DNA of 64,000 bases from Dendrobium chrysotoxum (lineage: Eukaryota; Streptophyta; Magnoliopsida; Asparagales; Orchidaceae), in the NCBI GenBank assembly GCA_019925795.1, contig CM034305.1, positions 98,043,571 through 98,107,570 of the forward strand, written 5' to 3'. Shown here in pieces: positions 1 through 10,228 of the stretch. Below the pieces are notes generated by a model that was given only the letters and a program-made list of their open reading frames with translations, was not told the origin of the DNA and searched no databases. Both the position numbers and the translations under genes were made by a program. Each line of letters opens with the position of its first letter. Position 1 is the stretch's first letter.

Positions 1-291
1 TGCTCTTTCAGCTGACATGTTAGACATTCACAATATTTTTCATGTATCTTTCTAAGAAAATGGGTTATAGATGCCCCTCAGAGAATTGCATATAATGAAA
101 TCGATTTATAGAAGAATCTGACTTACACCGAAGAGCCAGAAAGAATACTAGATTCTGATATTAAAAAGCTCAAAAACTGTCATATCCCTTATGTCAAAGT
201 AAAATGGAAATACAGTCCAGAAAATGAGGCAACCTGGGAGAAGGAAGAAGATATTAGAATGAAATCCCCTCATTTATTTGACAACGGCTAA
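1..291 (+). pseudogene. 3' end of a Ty3/gypsy chromovirus pol (integrase tail), degraded
   Basis: The frame ending at the TAA at 289-291 encodes a typical end of a chromovirus polyprotein: YTEEPERIL, then PYVKVKWKYSPENEATWEKE, the chromodomain-like tail that follows the integrase catalytic core. The same tail is recognisable at the end of element C near 29.2-29.4 kb. Upstream, HNIFHV is legible only in another frame, so a frameshift lies near position 50-58, and an in-frame TAG stands at 109-111. The rest of the element lies to the left of the window. The copy cannot make a working protein. Family placement is good; lineage (Tekay/Del-like) is inferred. Confidence 0.85.
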
Positions 292-335
292 AGTGATGAA
301 TTTCAATGACGAAATTTAAATAACGAAGGGTGAAT

Positions 336-474
336 TGTAATACCCAAAATGCTCAAAACAAATGTAAGCATAAACTTCCTCTAGATGTTCAATTATTTTT
401 AAACATTCATTAAATTCTATTTTTAATTCTGAGCATTGTGACATATAGATGTATATGTAAATTACTAATCTAAT

Positions 475-543
<69 letters not shown>

Positions 544-860
544 CTATTTAATTTTAGTAACAGTTACATTAAAACTAAGTTAAATAAATATTACATTATA
601 ACTATTGGAAGTTAATTAACAGTCACTTTAATTTTTTAATTACTATTACTGTAGCTGAATCACTTACCACACATGCAATGGCTGATTTGAATTCAATGAC
701 TGGGCTTGGATGTAAATGCATGGTGGAAATGTTAGTGGGAGGATAAATAAATATATATTAAGTTGATTAAAAACACCAGCATTTCAGCTTAAGCCTCCTT
801 TACCCGATACGCTAGTAGCCGTGATGCAAGAGAAGAAACCAGGAACCCGAGTCTACACTA
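336..860 (+). repeat. Start of 3' LTR (family F0) following the pol relic
   Basis: The sequence starts TGTAATACCC at 336, just after a purine-rich stretch (AACGAAGGGTGAAT, 322-335) that fits a polypurine tract, and lies 45 bp after the pol stop codon. The first ~200 bp match by eye the DNA starting at 49384, and less closely 53072, including the ATTAAATTCTATTTTTAATT segment, so these are three copies of one LTR family. The right boundary is not clear; similarity fades before 860. Confidence 0.6.
477..542. repeat. (TA)n microsatellite
   Basis: About 66 bp of uninterrupted TA dinucleotide repeat inside LTR F0. Confidence 0.98.
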
Positions 861-889
861 AATGGCTTGGGTGTAAAGAGCCATTTAGT
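858..889. repeat. Perfect 11-bp inverted repeat
   Basis: The arms ACTAAATGGCT and AGCCATTTAGT flank an 11-nt loop. It is one of many short hairpins in the window. Confidence 0.8.
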
Positions 890-1791
890 TATTGAGTATG
901 CACCTATTATTGCCGCTCCTTGTGACGTTGGAGGTAAATATTTCTTATCTACCTATTCATTCATTGGCCTTTCCTTTACTATCACTTCTCCCTTTTTCAC
1001 CTTCTGTTATGTATGTGCATGTAGGCAACCGACTACTATCTCCTCAGCTTGCTTGCAGCAGTTCCACTCAGATATTATCTAGAAGAGATGCCGATGACAC
1101 TATTATAGGGTTGGAGTAATGCCCTAGAATCAGATTTAGAAGAATTATCTATTTTATCTTCTTAATTAATCAACCAAAGCTTATATAAATCATCAAAATA
1201 ATAAATATATATATCCATTAAAGCAACTAATAATTTCATACCTTAAAATATTACACTATATTTATTCTCTCAAAATCAATATACAACAGCCAGGAGATAA
1301 GTATAATTATTATTCTATCACAAACTCCTGACAACAACAAAAAAAAGAGAAATATAAACAAAATCAAAAGAAAATTTGAGGATCTCTATCAATCTCACTA
1401 CAACTAGTCCTGACCTCTTTCCTGACCTGATATTAAAAAAATCACATAATGAGCATAAAAGTCTAGCAAGTAACCAAAATTCTATCACTGCTTTTAATGC
1501 AAGACAAAAGAATTAACATGCATGTTCAGTTCTAGTCAATATCAATCATCACTTAATATGAGCAATAAAAATCATAAAAATTAATAATAAAATCAATATA
1601 ATAAGTAAAGTCAAAAGAGATCTATCAACTATTAAACTATAAAAAAATCAATAAAAAAGACTATCACTCAATAAGCCATGCTAGTATGTTATGTTATGTC
1701 GTGTCAATATTAGTGCATGCCAATATGAGTTCAGTTATATCTATCAATCAGTTTTGTAAAACCCGAAAATCTGACGATCTTAGGTCTCGCA

Positions 1792-1805
1792 CGCATCTCG
1801 ATGCG
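1792..1805 (+). promoter_or_regulatory. Conserved LTR hairpin CGCATC/GATGCG
   Basis: A perfect 6-bp stem with a 2-nt loop about 38 nt into the LTR. The equivalent position in LTR C (29493-29506) has CGCATT/AATGCG, so the last pair changed on both sides. LTR D (57634-57647, minus) and LTR B (24076-24087) keep the pairing with a G-T wobble. The function is unknown. Confidence 0.6.
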
Positions 1806-3206
1806 TCGCGACGAATTTAAGTGAAATTTTCGAAGTTAACGGAATGTAACGAAAATAATTTTATAAAATTCTATGCAAAATTCTGAACAAATTGATATAT
1901 AGAACTTATATGAAATTTTGGTTATTTTGAGAGATAAAAATTTTAGAAGCTCAATAATGCCCAAACTACCCTTGTTAAGAAATTAAAGGAAGAGGCTTTA
2001 AGTGAGGGTAGATGGGTCATTTAGCAATTTCTCTCCCTAAAACAAGTGAACCGAAACCCCTTCCTCATTTCATTCGGCCAAACCGACATCACGCAAGCGG
2101 AGGCGGACGGGAGAAGGGCGACGGGAGGATTTCGGCGGCGGCTCCGGCGGCGGTTTTCCGGCGAGAAAAAGTGTGGAAATCGAAGAGGACGTCGAGGGGA
2201 GTCTAAAGGTATGTTTTAATTTAAGCAAAATCATCTCAATCTCAAGTTATTTACAAAGGAAATTTCTAGGATTTTTCCAAAACGTGATTTTGTTCAAATT
2301 TCCTTTATGAAATTGATAGAGAAGATGTAGGGAGGTATTTTAGCGGTAAAAATGTAATGTTCTCCCAAAATTTTGAGATCGAAAAATTTTAGGGTTTTGC
2401 CGAAACTTAGAATTTCATTATGAAATCAATAGGGGAAGTTTAGGGAAGTAATTTAGCGGTGGAAAACGAATTTCACTAAATTCTAACAAGTTTTGAAAAT
2501 TAGGGTTTTTTCTCCGAATGTCATTTCTCTTTGAAATTTTTCACAATTATGATTGTAATGGATAATAAGGGAGTTTCTAATGGCATGAATTAGAGTTTTG
2601 CATGAAAATTTTATTTTCATAATTTTTGAATTAAATAAATCCGAAAATTCATTAAGGTAATTATATATTAGGCTTGGGGGAAAGATTGGAATGATATTGG
2701 AAGGAAATAGATGATTTAAAACTTCCCAAAAATTTAGTAATTTAATTAATCCGAAAATTTAATTACATTATGTTTAATATCATGAAGCAAAGTAAGGAAA
2801 GATTAAACTTGATGTAAGAAAGGAAAAGTTTAGAAGATTTAGAATTGTATAAAGCTTTAACAAATTTTAATGTTGACACTTCTTTATGATCTTAGGTTTT
2901 GAACATAAAGGGACGACACGTGTCTAAACGACGTCGTACGTCGTAGAGATTGCTTTGCATTAGTGAGGTAGGTATTCATATTGAACATAAGACTTTCATG
3001 TATTTCTCTGCTTTTATTTTATACAATTGCTAATGCAAGTTTTAAAGTTTATATGGTTTGAAGTTAATTTTGCAAAAGATTCTTTCAAGATGTTAGTAAA
3101 TTGTCATGTTATGTTTTAATTCAGAATTTTCATGTTTTAAGCCATTTCATACATAATTGACTGAGTATAGATTATAAATTATGATTTAAGAATGTGCATG
3201 TTGATG

Positions 3207-3338
3207 CGGAGTGCCCAAATGGTAAAGGGGCTTGAAAAAGCCAAATGGTAAAGGGACTCGAAAGAGTCAATGGTAAAGGAATGGCCAAATGATATGAAAA
3301 TGTGTACCTGATCAGTACAGAAATTATGGGCACCTCCG
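3207..3338 (+). promoter_or_regulatory. Multi-hairpin (cloverleaf-like) block in 5' LTR A
   Basis: The outer stem is CGGAGTGCCC (3207-3216) with GGGCACCTCCG (3328-3338, one bulged C). Inside are GGCTT/AAGCC with loop GAAA (3229-3242), GACTC/GAGTC with loop GAAA (3255-3268), and TGTAC/GTACA with loop CTGATCA (3303-3319). The same architecture with other stem sequences occurs in LTRs B, C and D. It is probably an RNA or single-strand DNA structure of the element. Confidence 0.65.
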
Positions 3339-4013
3339 AGACGGGTGATAGAATATTCATTATGCATAATATCATATATATATGTTTTCTTTGCATTAAT
3401 GATATTGATGTTTGAGGAAAGGTTAAATGAAAGTTTATGATTGAAGAAATGATATGAAAGAGTTTTTATGAAAAGTTTCTTAAGTAAAAGTCATGAAACG
3501 AAGCAAGCTTTATCCTGGTTTACACTGCTCATTTTAAAAAGATGTTTTATTTGGTTTTATGCAAATTCTTATGAACTGTATGAATTTCCTGCTGAGCGTG
3601 CAAGCTCACCCCTATTTGTGGGAATCTTTTCAGGAGAACCATCTAAGAAGTGATGGCTACAAGGCGGCAGTACACATACCGCCGTAGAAGGACTCAGGAA
3701 GAAAGGTTCTGATATGGTTATTTATATTGAGTCTGTACTGAATTTAAGGTTTAAGTGTTGGACTTAGTGATAATTGATGTGAACTAAATGTTGTTGAAGT
3801 TTGAGTTTAAGATTCCATTTATGTTTTCCTGTTTGGGTTATAATTGTTGGTGTTTGAACAAATGCTATATTGGAAGTTTTTTTTTTAGTTGGCTCTTTCA
3901 TATGCATACTTTGGATGAAATAGTTTATGTTATAAATATTTTGATGTTCCTCAGTACGACCTTATGTTCCCGCCCCGTTAATTCGGGCTAGCCGGGCCGG
4001 GTCGTGACAAGAG

Positions 4014-4026
4014 TGGTATCAAAGAC
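4014..4026 (+). promoter_or_regulatory. Primer binding site (initiator Met tRNA-like), element A
   Basis: TGGTATCAAAGAC starts 4 bp after the 5' LTR and matches the complement of the 3' end of plant initiator Met tRNA (TGGTATCAGAGC) with small differences. It would prime minus-strand synthesis. Confidence 0.85.
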
Positions 4027-4145
4027 AAAGGTTTAATACTGATCACTGAAAGAGCCTATAGGATGATTGTATGAGTCGTAGATTGTGTAAAGAGTGTGAA
4101 TTATTTAATTTTTGCCTTATGATTATTGTGTTTTATCTCAGGAAT

Positions 4146-5318
4146 ATGAATCCTGAGCAGAATGCCACTGATGGCATTGATGAGGAGGAAGAGAGGGAGC
4201 CACCAGTTGTAGCTGAGCCATCAGTTGTAACTGAACCTCCAAGAGGTACTGATACTATGGAGTCATTCGCTAAGATGATGGAAGCAATGACTCAAATGAT
4301 AAAGACTTCCCAGACTCAGAGTAGTGGCAGCGGAAGTGGAAGTCAAACTATGGACAAGACCTTGAAATTATTTCAAGACATGAAGCCTCCGTTGTTCTCC
4401 AGTGGCGGACCTATAGAGGCTGAGGACTGGCTCATAAGGATCGAGAAGATACTGAATGGCATGTCTTGTTCAGAGGATAGGAGGGTGACACTGGCTTCTT
4501 ATGCTTTTGATGGTGAGGCTGAAAGGTGGTGGAGGAGTCAGTTAGAGGAGACTTTTGGAGGGAGACTAAGCAGTCAGATTTCTTGGGAGGAATTTGTAAA
4601 GGTGTTCAGAGGCTGGTATGTACCTATGTCAGCCAGGAGGCAGATGCAAGAGAAGTTCAACAGATTGATTCAGGGTGATCGATCTGTTTCTCAGTATGAG
4701 GAGGAGTTTATAAAATTGTCCAGGTATGCCCCTCATCTGATTCCAGATGCTGAAGAGAAGTGCTATCGCTTCGTGCATGGACTGAAAGACTATCTTAGAC
4801 AGTCTTTGATTCCGCTTGGAATTGAAGATTACCCTACTTTGGTGGAAAGGGCTAGGAGAGTTGAATCAGATATGCAAGATATTCAGAAAAGGAGAGACTT
4901 TCAGAAAAGAAAAATAGAGGGCAAGCCAAAGACCCAGGTTACTCAGTCTTCTCAGTCAGGGACTTCTACTTGGAAGAAGCCCAGGTCCAGCAACTCTGAC
5001 AGCAGTACTTCAACTGCTACATTATGCAGCAAGTGTGGGAGAATGCACAAGGGAGAGTGCCTCTCAGGCACTAATACTTGCTTCTGGTGCCATCAGCCTG
5101 GACATATGGCGAAGTCCTGCCCTCTTTTGGGACAGAGATCTGCTTCAGAGGTCAGGCCAGGCAATAATTTTCAGAGGACAGCTGGTAGACCAAGAGCTGT
5201 GGAGTCTACAGCTTCTGTGCCTTCCCAAGGTCAGACTCGCCAGAACATACAACCACGAGTCTATGGACTGTCACAGCAAGAAGCTAAGGGATCTCCTGAT
5301 GTGGTTACAGGTGCGTAA
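4146..5318 (+). CDS. gag: gag of element A (capsid/nucleocapsid), read through to the unspliced stop
   Basis: Structural protein of the retrotransposon particle. I chose the ATG at 4146 (MNPEQNATDG) because the related gag at 55209 starts MDQEPNATDG; the frame is open back to 4071. An acidic, Thr/Ser-rich N-terminus is followed by the Ty3-type gag domain (LFQDMKPPLF, AEDWLIRIEKIL, DGEAERWW), a basic stretch and a CCHC zinc knuckle CFWCHQPGHMAKSC preceded by a shorter CSKCGRMHKGEC motif. Without splicing the frame ends at 5318. With the proposed intron 5311-5459 removed, it continues in frame into the protease, so gag and pol would be one frame of 1227 codons plus stop (1165 + 2519 nt). No internal stop codons. 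Confidence 0.92.
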   Translation: MNPEQNATDGIDEEEEREPPVVAEPSVVTEPPRGTDTMESFAKMMEAMTQMIKTSQTQSSGSGSGSQTMDKTLKLFQDMKPPLFSSGGPIEAEDWLIRIEKILNGMSCSEDRRVTLASYAFDGEAERWWRSQLEETFGGRLSSQISWEEFVKVFRGWYVPMSARRQMQEKFNRLIQGDRSVSQYEEEFIKLSRYAPHLIPDAEEKCYRFVHGLKDYLRQSLIPLGIEDYPTLVERARRVESDMQDIQKRRDFQKRKIEGKPKTQVTQSSQSGTSTWKKPRSSNSDSSTSTATLCSKCGRMHKGECLSGTNTCFWCHQPGHMAKSCPLLGQRSASEVRPGNNFQRTAGRPRAVESTASVPSQGQTRQNIQPRVYGLSQQEAKGSPDVVTGA

Positions 5319-5459
5319 TTTAATTTATAATATGGAAGAATTTTTTTTTTATATATGAATGAATATGAATGAACTCTAAATAAATATGATTGAACACTAA
5401 ATGGATATGAATGAACAATACTTTATGTCTTATGAATATTGTGACTTGTTTATGATTAG
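5311..5459 (+). other. Probable spliceosomal intron between gag and protease
   Basis: 149 bp, very AT-rich, with GTGCGT at the 5' end and TGATTAG at the 3' end. The upstream exon ends ...GTTACAG at 5310 and the downstream begins GGACAATT at 5460. Removal restores the gag-protease frame exactly (149 is not a multiple of 3) and gives the usual gypsy junction, a VVTG motif leading into the protease. The intron has stops in the gag frame. Confidence 0.75.
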
Positions 5460-7978
5460 GGACAATTCTCATATGTGACAAAACCGTTAGAGTTTTATTT
5501 GACACTGGTGCATCTCATTCTTTCATTTCTGAGGAGTTTATTAGATCAGTCAATTTACTTCCATCAGTTATGGCTAAATCATTGTCAGTTTTAATGCCTA
5601 ACGGAAATCATATGGAAGCTAAGCAGAGATGTCAAGTGAATGTGAGGATTTGTGATAAGAATTTAGAGGCTAATCTGATTGTATTACCTTTAACTGAATT
5701 TGATGCAATCTTAGGCATGGATTGGTTATCTTGCCACTTCGTGACTATTGATTGTAACAAAAAAGAGGTTAAGTTTTGTATGCCAGGAGAGGAGAAATTC
5801 AAATTTCAAGGGGATAAAGGGGTAACTGCTGTGATTGTATCATCATTGAAGGCTTTTCAGATGTTAAAGAAAGGATATAAAGGTTTTCTGGCTTATGTTA
5901 AAGAGGAGAAGAAGGCTGAAAGAGAGCTGAAAGATATCCCTGTTGTTCAGGAATTCCCTGAAGTATTTTCAGATGATTTACCTGGATTACCTCCAAGTAG
6001 AGAAATAGATTTCTCTATTGAGTTAGTGGCAGGAGCTGAACCTGTTGCTAAAGCTCCTTACAGGATGGCAATTAAAGAGCTTAAGGAGTTGAAGGAACAA
6101 CTGCAAGAGTTGCTTGAGAAGGGTTTCATCAGGCCTAGTACCTCCCCTTGGGGTGCTCCTGTACTGTTTGTGAAAAAGAAAGATGGAAGCTTAAGGCTCT
6201 GTATAGACTACAGAGAGTTGAACAAATTGACAGTGAAAAATAAGTACCCTCTCCCAAGAATAGATGATTTATTTGATCAGTTGGAAGGTGCTTCAGTCTT
6301 TTCAAAAATTGATTTGAGGTCAGGATATCATCAGCTCAGGATGAGAGAGGAAGATATAGCAAAGACTGCTTTCAGTACCAGATACGGGCATTATGAGTTT
6401 ACAGTGATGCCATTTGGTTTGACAAATGCCCCTGCCGTATTTATGGACCTTATGAATAGAATCTTTAAGCCATTCTTAGATCTATTCGTAATTGTGTTCA
6501 TAGATGATATACTTGTTTACTCTCCAGATGAAAGGATGCATACAAATCATTTGAGGGCAGTGTTGCAAACCTTGAAGGGAAATGAACTGTATGCCAAATT
6601 ATCCAAATGTGAATTTTGGCTAAGAAGTGTAAAATTTTTGGGACATGTGATCACTGATGGGAAGATAACTGTGGATCAGCATAAGGTACAAGCAATAGCA
6701 GATTGGCCAAGACCAGCTACAGTTACTGAGGTTAGGAGCTTTTTGGGATTGGCAGGCTACTACAGAAGGTTTGTTGAGGGATTTTCACAGATAGCTATGC
6801 CATTATCCAGATTAACTCAGAAAGCAGTAAAGTTTGATTGGACAGCTCAGTGTGAGGAAGCTTTTCAGAGATTAAAGCAGTGTTTGATGACTGCTCCAGT
6901 ACTGACTATTCCCTTAGGGTCGGATGGATTTCAGCTTTACAGCGATGCTTCACATAAAGGGTTGGGTTGTGTACTGATGCAGAATGGGAAAGTCATTGCC
7001 TATGCTTCTAGGCAATTGAAGAATCATGAGAGGAATTACCCGACCCATGATCTGGAATTAGCTGCTGTAGTTTTTGCCTTAAAGATATGGAGGCATTACC
7101 TTTATGGGGTTAGGTGTGAAGTCTTTACTGATCACCAGAGTTTGAAGTACATCTTCACACAAAAAGAACTGAATTTGAGACAGAGGAGATGGCTAGAACT
7201 CATTAAAGATTATGAGTTGAACATTCAGTATCATCCGGGCAAAGCAAATGTAGTTGCAGATGCTTTGAGCAGGAAAAATTCAGGTAGTGCAAATTGGATG
7301 ATTACTCAGCAGAGGGAATTGATAAAGGAATTAGAGAAGTTGGAGATTTCAGTGGTTCGACCCAATGATGCAGAAATTGCAATGTTGAATCAAACTATTA
7401 TCCAGTCAACATTTACAGAAAGGGTACGAGAAGCTTTGCCACTTGATACAGATTTTAAGAAGATACTGGATATGGTTAGTGTGGGGCATAGTGAAGATTT
7501 TGAGCTTGATGGTGAAGGACTGCTTCGTTACAGAGGTAGATTATGTATTCCAGATGTTGGTGATTTAAGGAAAGAAGTCCTTCAGGAAGCTCATTACTCC
7601 AGTTACACCATTCATCCAGGTAGTAACAAAATGTATCAAGATTTAAAAGAGGTGTTTTGGTGGCCAGGAATGAAGAGAAGTGTGGCAGACACAGTATCTA
7701 AATGTACTTCATGTCAGATGGTGAAGGTTGAACATCAGAAGCCAGGAGGATTCCTACAGCCCTTGCCTATACCTGAGTGGAAATGGGAAGACATTGCTAT
7801 GGACTTTGTGGTTGGTTTACCCAGATCCAGAAGAGGATGTGATGCTTTATGGGTGATAATTGATAGGTTAACGAAGTCGGCACACTTTTTACCTATCAAA
7901 CAGTCTGATCCAGTTGAAAAGTTGGCAAGCCAGTATGTATGCGAGGACGAAATTTTTATTAGGAGGGGAGAATTGTAA
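5460..7978 (+). CDS. pol: Protease-RT-RNase H-partial integrase of element A
   Basis: Order protease, RT, RNase H, integrase places it in Ty3/gypsy. The retropepsin active site DTGA is at 5501-5512. RT shows the KKKDGSLRLCIDYRELN motif and the catalytic FIDD (6498-6509). RNase H shows YSDASHKGLG and TDHQSLKYI. The integrase zinc domain (HYSSYTIHPG ... CTSCQ) and the first catalytic Asp (AMDFVVGLP) are present. The frame then stops making sense after LASQYV near 7938, where pre-polypurine-tract DNA follows directly, and ends at a TAA inside the LTR. The second Asp, the Glu, the C-terminal domain and the chromodomain are missing, so integration would need help in trans. The first ATG in frame is 5570; translation more likely enters from gag after splicing. 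Confidence 0.92.
7959..7973 (+). promoter_or_regulatory. Polypurine tract of element A
   Basis: TTAGGAGGGGAGAAT lies immediately before the 3' LTR start TGTAAAACCCG at 7974. It is the plus-strand primer. Similar tracts precede LTRs B (24028-24039) and C (about 29443-29456). Confidence 0.85.
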
Positions 7979-10228
7979 AACCCGAAAATCTGACGATCTT
8001 AGGTCTCGCACGCATCTCGATGCGTCGCGACGAATTTAAGTGAAATTTTCGAAGTTAACGGAATGTAACGAAAATAATTTTATAAAATTCTATGCAAAAT
8101 TCTGAACAAATTGATATATAGAACTTATATGAAATTTTGGTTATTTTGAGAGATAAAAATTTTAGAAGCTCAATAATGCCCAAACTACCCTTGTTAAGAA
8201 ATTAAAGGAAGAGGCTTTAAGTGAGGGTAGATGGGTCATTTAGCAATTTCTCTCCCTAAAACAAGTGAACCGAAACCCCTTCCTCATTTCATTCAGCCAA
8301 ACCGACATCACGCAAGCGGAGGCGGACGGGAGAAGGGCGACGGGAGGATTTCGGCGGCGGCTCCGGCGGCGGTTTTCCGGCGAGAAAAAGTGTGGAAATC
8401 GAAGAGGACGTCGAGGGGAGTCTAAAGGTATGTTTTAATTTAAGCAAAATCATCTCAATCTCAAGTTATTTACAAAGAAAATTTCTAGGGTTTTTCCAAA
8501 ACGTGATTTTGTTCAAATTTCCTTTATGAAATTGATAGAGAAGATGTAGGGAGGTATTTTAGCGGTAAAAATGTAATGTTCTCCCAAAATTTTGAGATCG
8601 AAAAATTTTAGGGTTTTGCCGAAACTTAGAATTTCATTATGAAATCAATAGGGGAAGTTTAGGGAAGTAATTTAGCGGTGGAAAACGAATTTCACTAAAT
8701 TCTGACAAGTTTTGAAAATTAGGGTTTTTTCTCCGAATGTCATTTCTCTTTGAAATTTTTCACAATTATGATTGTAATGGATAATAAGGGAGTTTCTAAT
8801 GGCATGAATTAGAGTTTTGCATGAAAATTTTATTTTCATAATTTTTGAATTAAATAAATCCGAAAATTCATTAAGGTAATTATATATTAGGCTTGGGGGA
8901 AAGATTGGAATGATATTGGAAGGAAATAGATGATTTAAAACTTCCCAAAAATTTAGTAATTTAATTAATCCGAAAATTTAATTACATTATGTTTAATATC
9001 ATGAAGCAAAGTAAGGAAAGATTAAACTTGATGTAAGAAAGGAAAAGTTTAGAAGATTTAGAATTGTATAAAGCTTTAACAAATTTTAATGTTGACACTT
9101 CTTTATGATCTTAGGTTTTGAACATAAAGGGACGACACGTGTCTAAACGACGTCGTACGTCGTAGAGATTGCTTTGCATTGGTGAGGTAGGTATTCATAT
9201 TGAACATAAGACTTTCATGTATTTCTCTGCTTTTATTTTATACAATTGCTAATGCAAATTTTAAAGTTTATATGGTTTGAAGTTAATTTTGCAAAAGATT
9301 CTTTCAAGATGTTAGTAAATTGTCATGTTATGTTTTAATTCAGAATTTTCATGTTTTAAGCCATTTCATACATAATTGACTGAGTATAGATTATAAATTA
9401 TGATTTAAGAATGTGCATGTTGATGCGGAGTGCCCAAATGGTAAAGGGGCTTGAAAAAGCCAAATGGTAAAGGGACTCGAAAGAGTCAATGGTAAAGGAA
9501 TGGCCAAATGATATGAAAATGTGTACCTGATCAGTACAGAAATTATGGGCACCTCCGAGACGGGTGATAGAATATTCATTATGCATAATATCATATATAT
9601 ATGTTTTCTTTGCATTAATGATATTGATGTTTGAGGAAAGGTTAAATGAAAGTTTATGATTGAAGAAATGATATGAAAGAGTTTTTATGAAAAGTTTCTT
9701 AAGTAAAAGTCATGAAACGAAGCAAGCTTTATCCTGGTTTACACTGCTCATTTTAAAAAGATGTTTTATTTGGTTTTATGCAAATTCTTATGAACTGTAT
9801 GAATTTCCTGCTGAGCGTGCAAGCTCACCCCTATTTGTGGGAATCTTTTCAGGAGAACCATCTAAGAAGTGATGGCTACAAGGCGGCAGTACACATACCG
9901 CCGTAGAAGGACTCAGGAAGAAAGGTTCTGATATGGTTATTTATATTGAGTCTGTACTGAATTTAAGGTTTAAGTGTTGGACTTAGTGATAATTGATGTG
10001 AACTAAATATTGTTGAAGTTTGAGTTTAAGATTCCATTTATGTTTTCCTGTTTGGGTTATAATTGTTGGTGTTTGAACAAATGCTATATTGGAAGTTTTT
10101 TTTTTAGTTGGCTCTTTCATATGCATACTTTGGATGAAATAGTTTATGTTATAAATATTTTGATGTTCCTCAGTACGACCTTATGTTCCCGCCCCGTTAA
10201 TTCGGGCTAGCCGGGCCGGGTCGTGACA
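7974..10228 (+). repeat. 3' LTR of element A
   Basis: 2255 bp, TG...CA, same length as the 5' LTR with about seven substitutions by eye (for example near 8294, 8478, 8704, 9181, 9257 and 10009). Confidence 0.97.
9426..9557 (+). promoter_or_regulatory. Multi-hairpin block in 3' LTR A
   Basis: Identical in sequence to the block at 3207-3338, shifted by 6219 bp. Confidence 0.65.

Larger units (their letters stand above)
1755..4009 (+). repeat. 5' LTR of element A
   Basis: 2255 bp, TG...CA, nearly identical to 7974-10228. It contains a CGCATC/GATGCG hairpin at 1792-1805 and a multi-hairpin block at 3207-3338, and ends with GGGCCGGGTCGTGACA. A GC-rich stretch with GGCGGCGGCTCCGGCGGCGG near 2130 stands out from the AT-rich surroundings. 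Confidence 0.97.
1755..10228 (+). mobile_element. Element A: complete LTR chromovirus (Tekay/Del-like) with a deleted integrase end
   Basis: This is a full LTR retrotransposon of 8474 bp. Its two 2255-bp LTRs both run from TGTAAAACCCG to GGGTCGTGACA, and 5-bp target duplications AGTTT lie at 1750-1754 and 10229-10233. It has a primer site, gag, protease, RT, RNase H, partial integrase and a polypurine tract. I counted about seven single-base differences between the LTRs and no length difference, so insertion is recent. The internal region is only 3964 bp because the integrase core end, C-terminus and chromodomain are missing. It sits in R1, antisense to the host gene, inside that gene's intron. 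Confidence 0.95.

Noticed and set aside
2012..2206. 64-codon frame in LTR A, repeated at 8231
   Set aside because: It lies wholly in the LTR, in the GC-rich patch, with no homologous protein pattern, and both copies exist only because LTRs are duplicated.
3172..3396. Minus-strand frames in LTR A, repeated at 9391
   Set aside because: They overlap the multi-hairpin block and low-complexity AT-rich LTR sequence; no coding signature.
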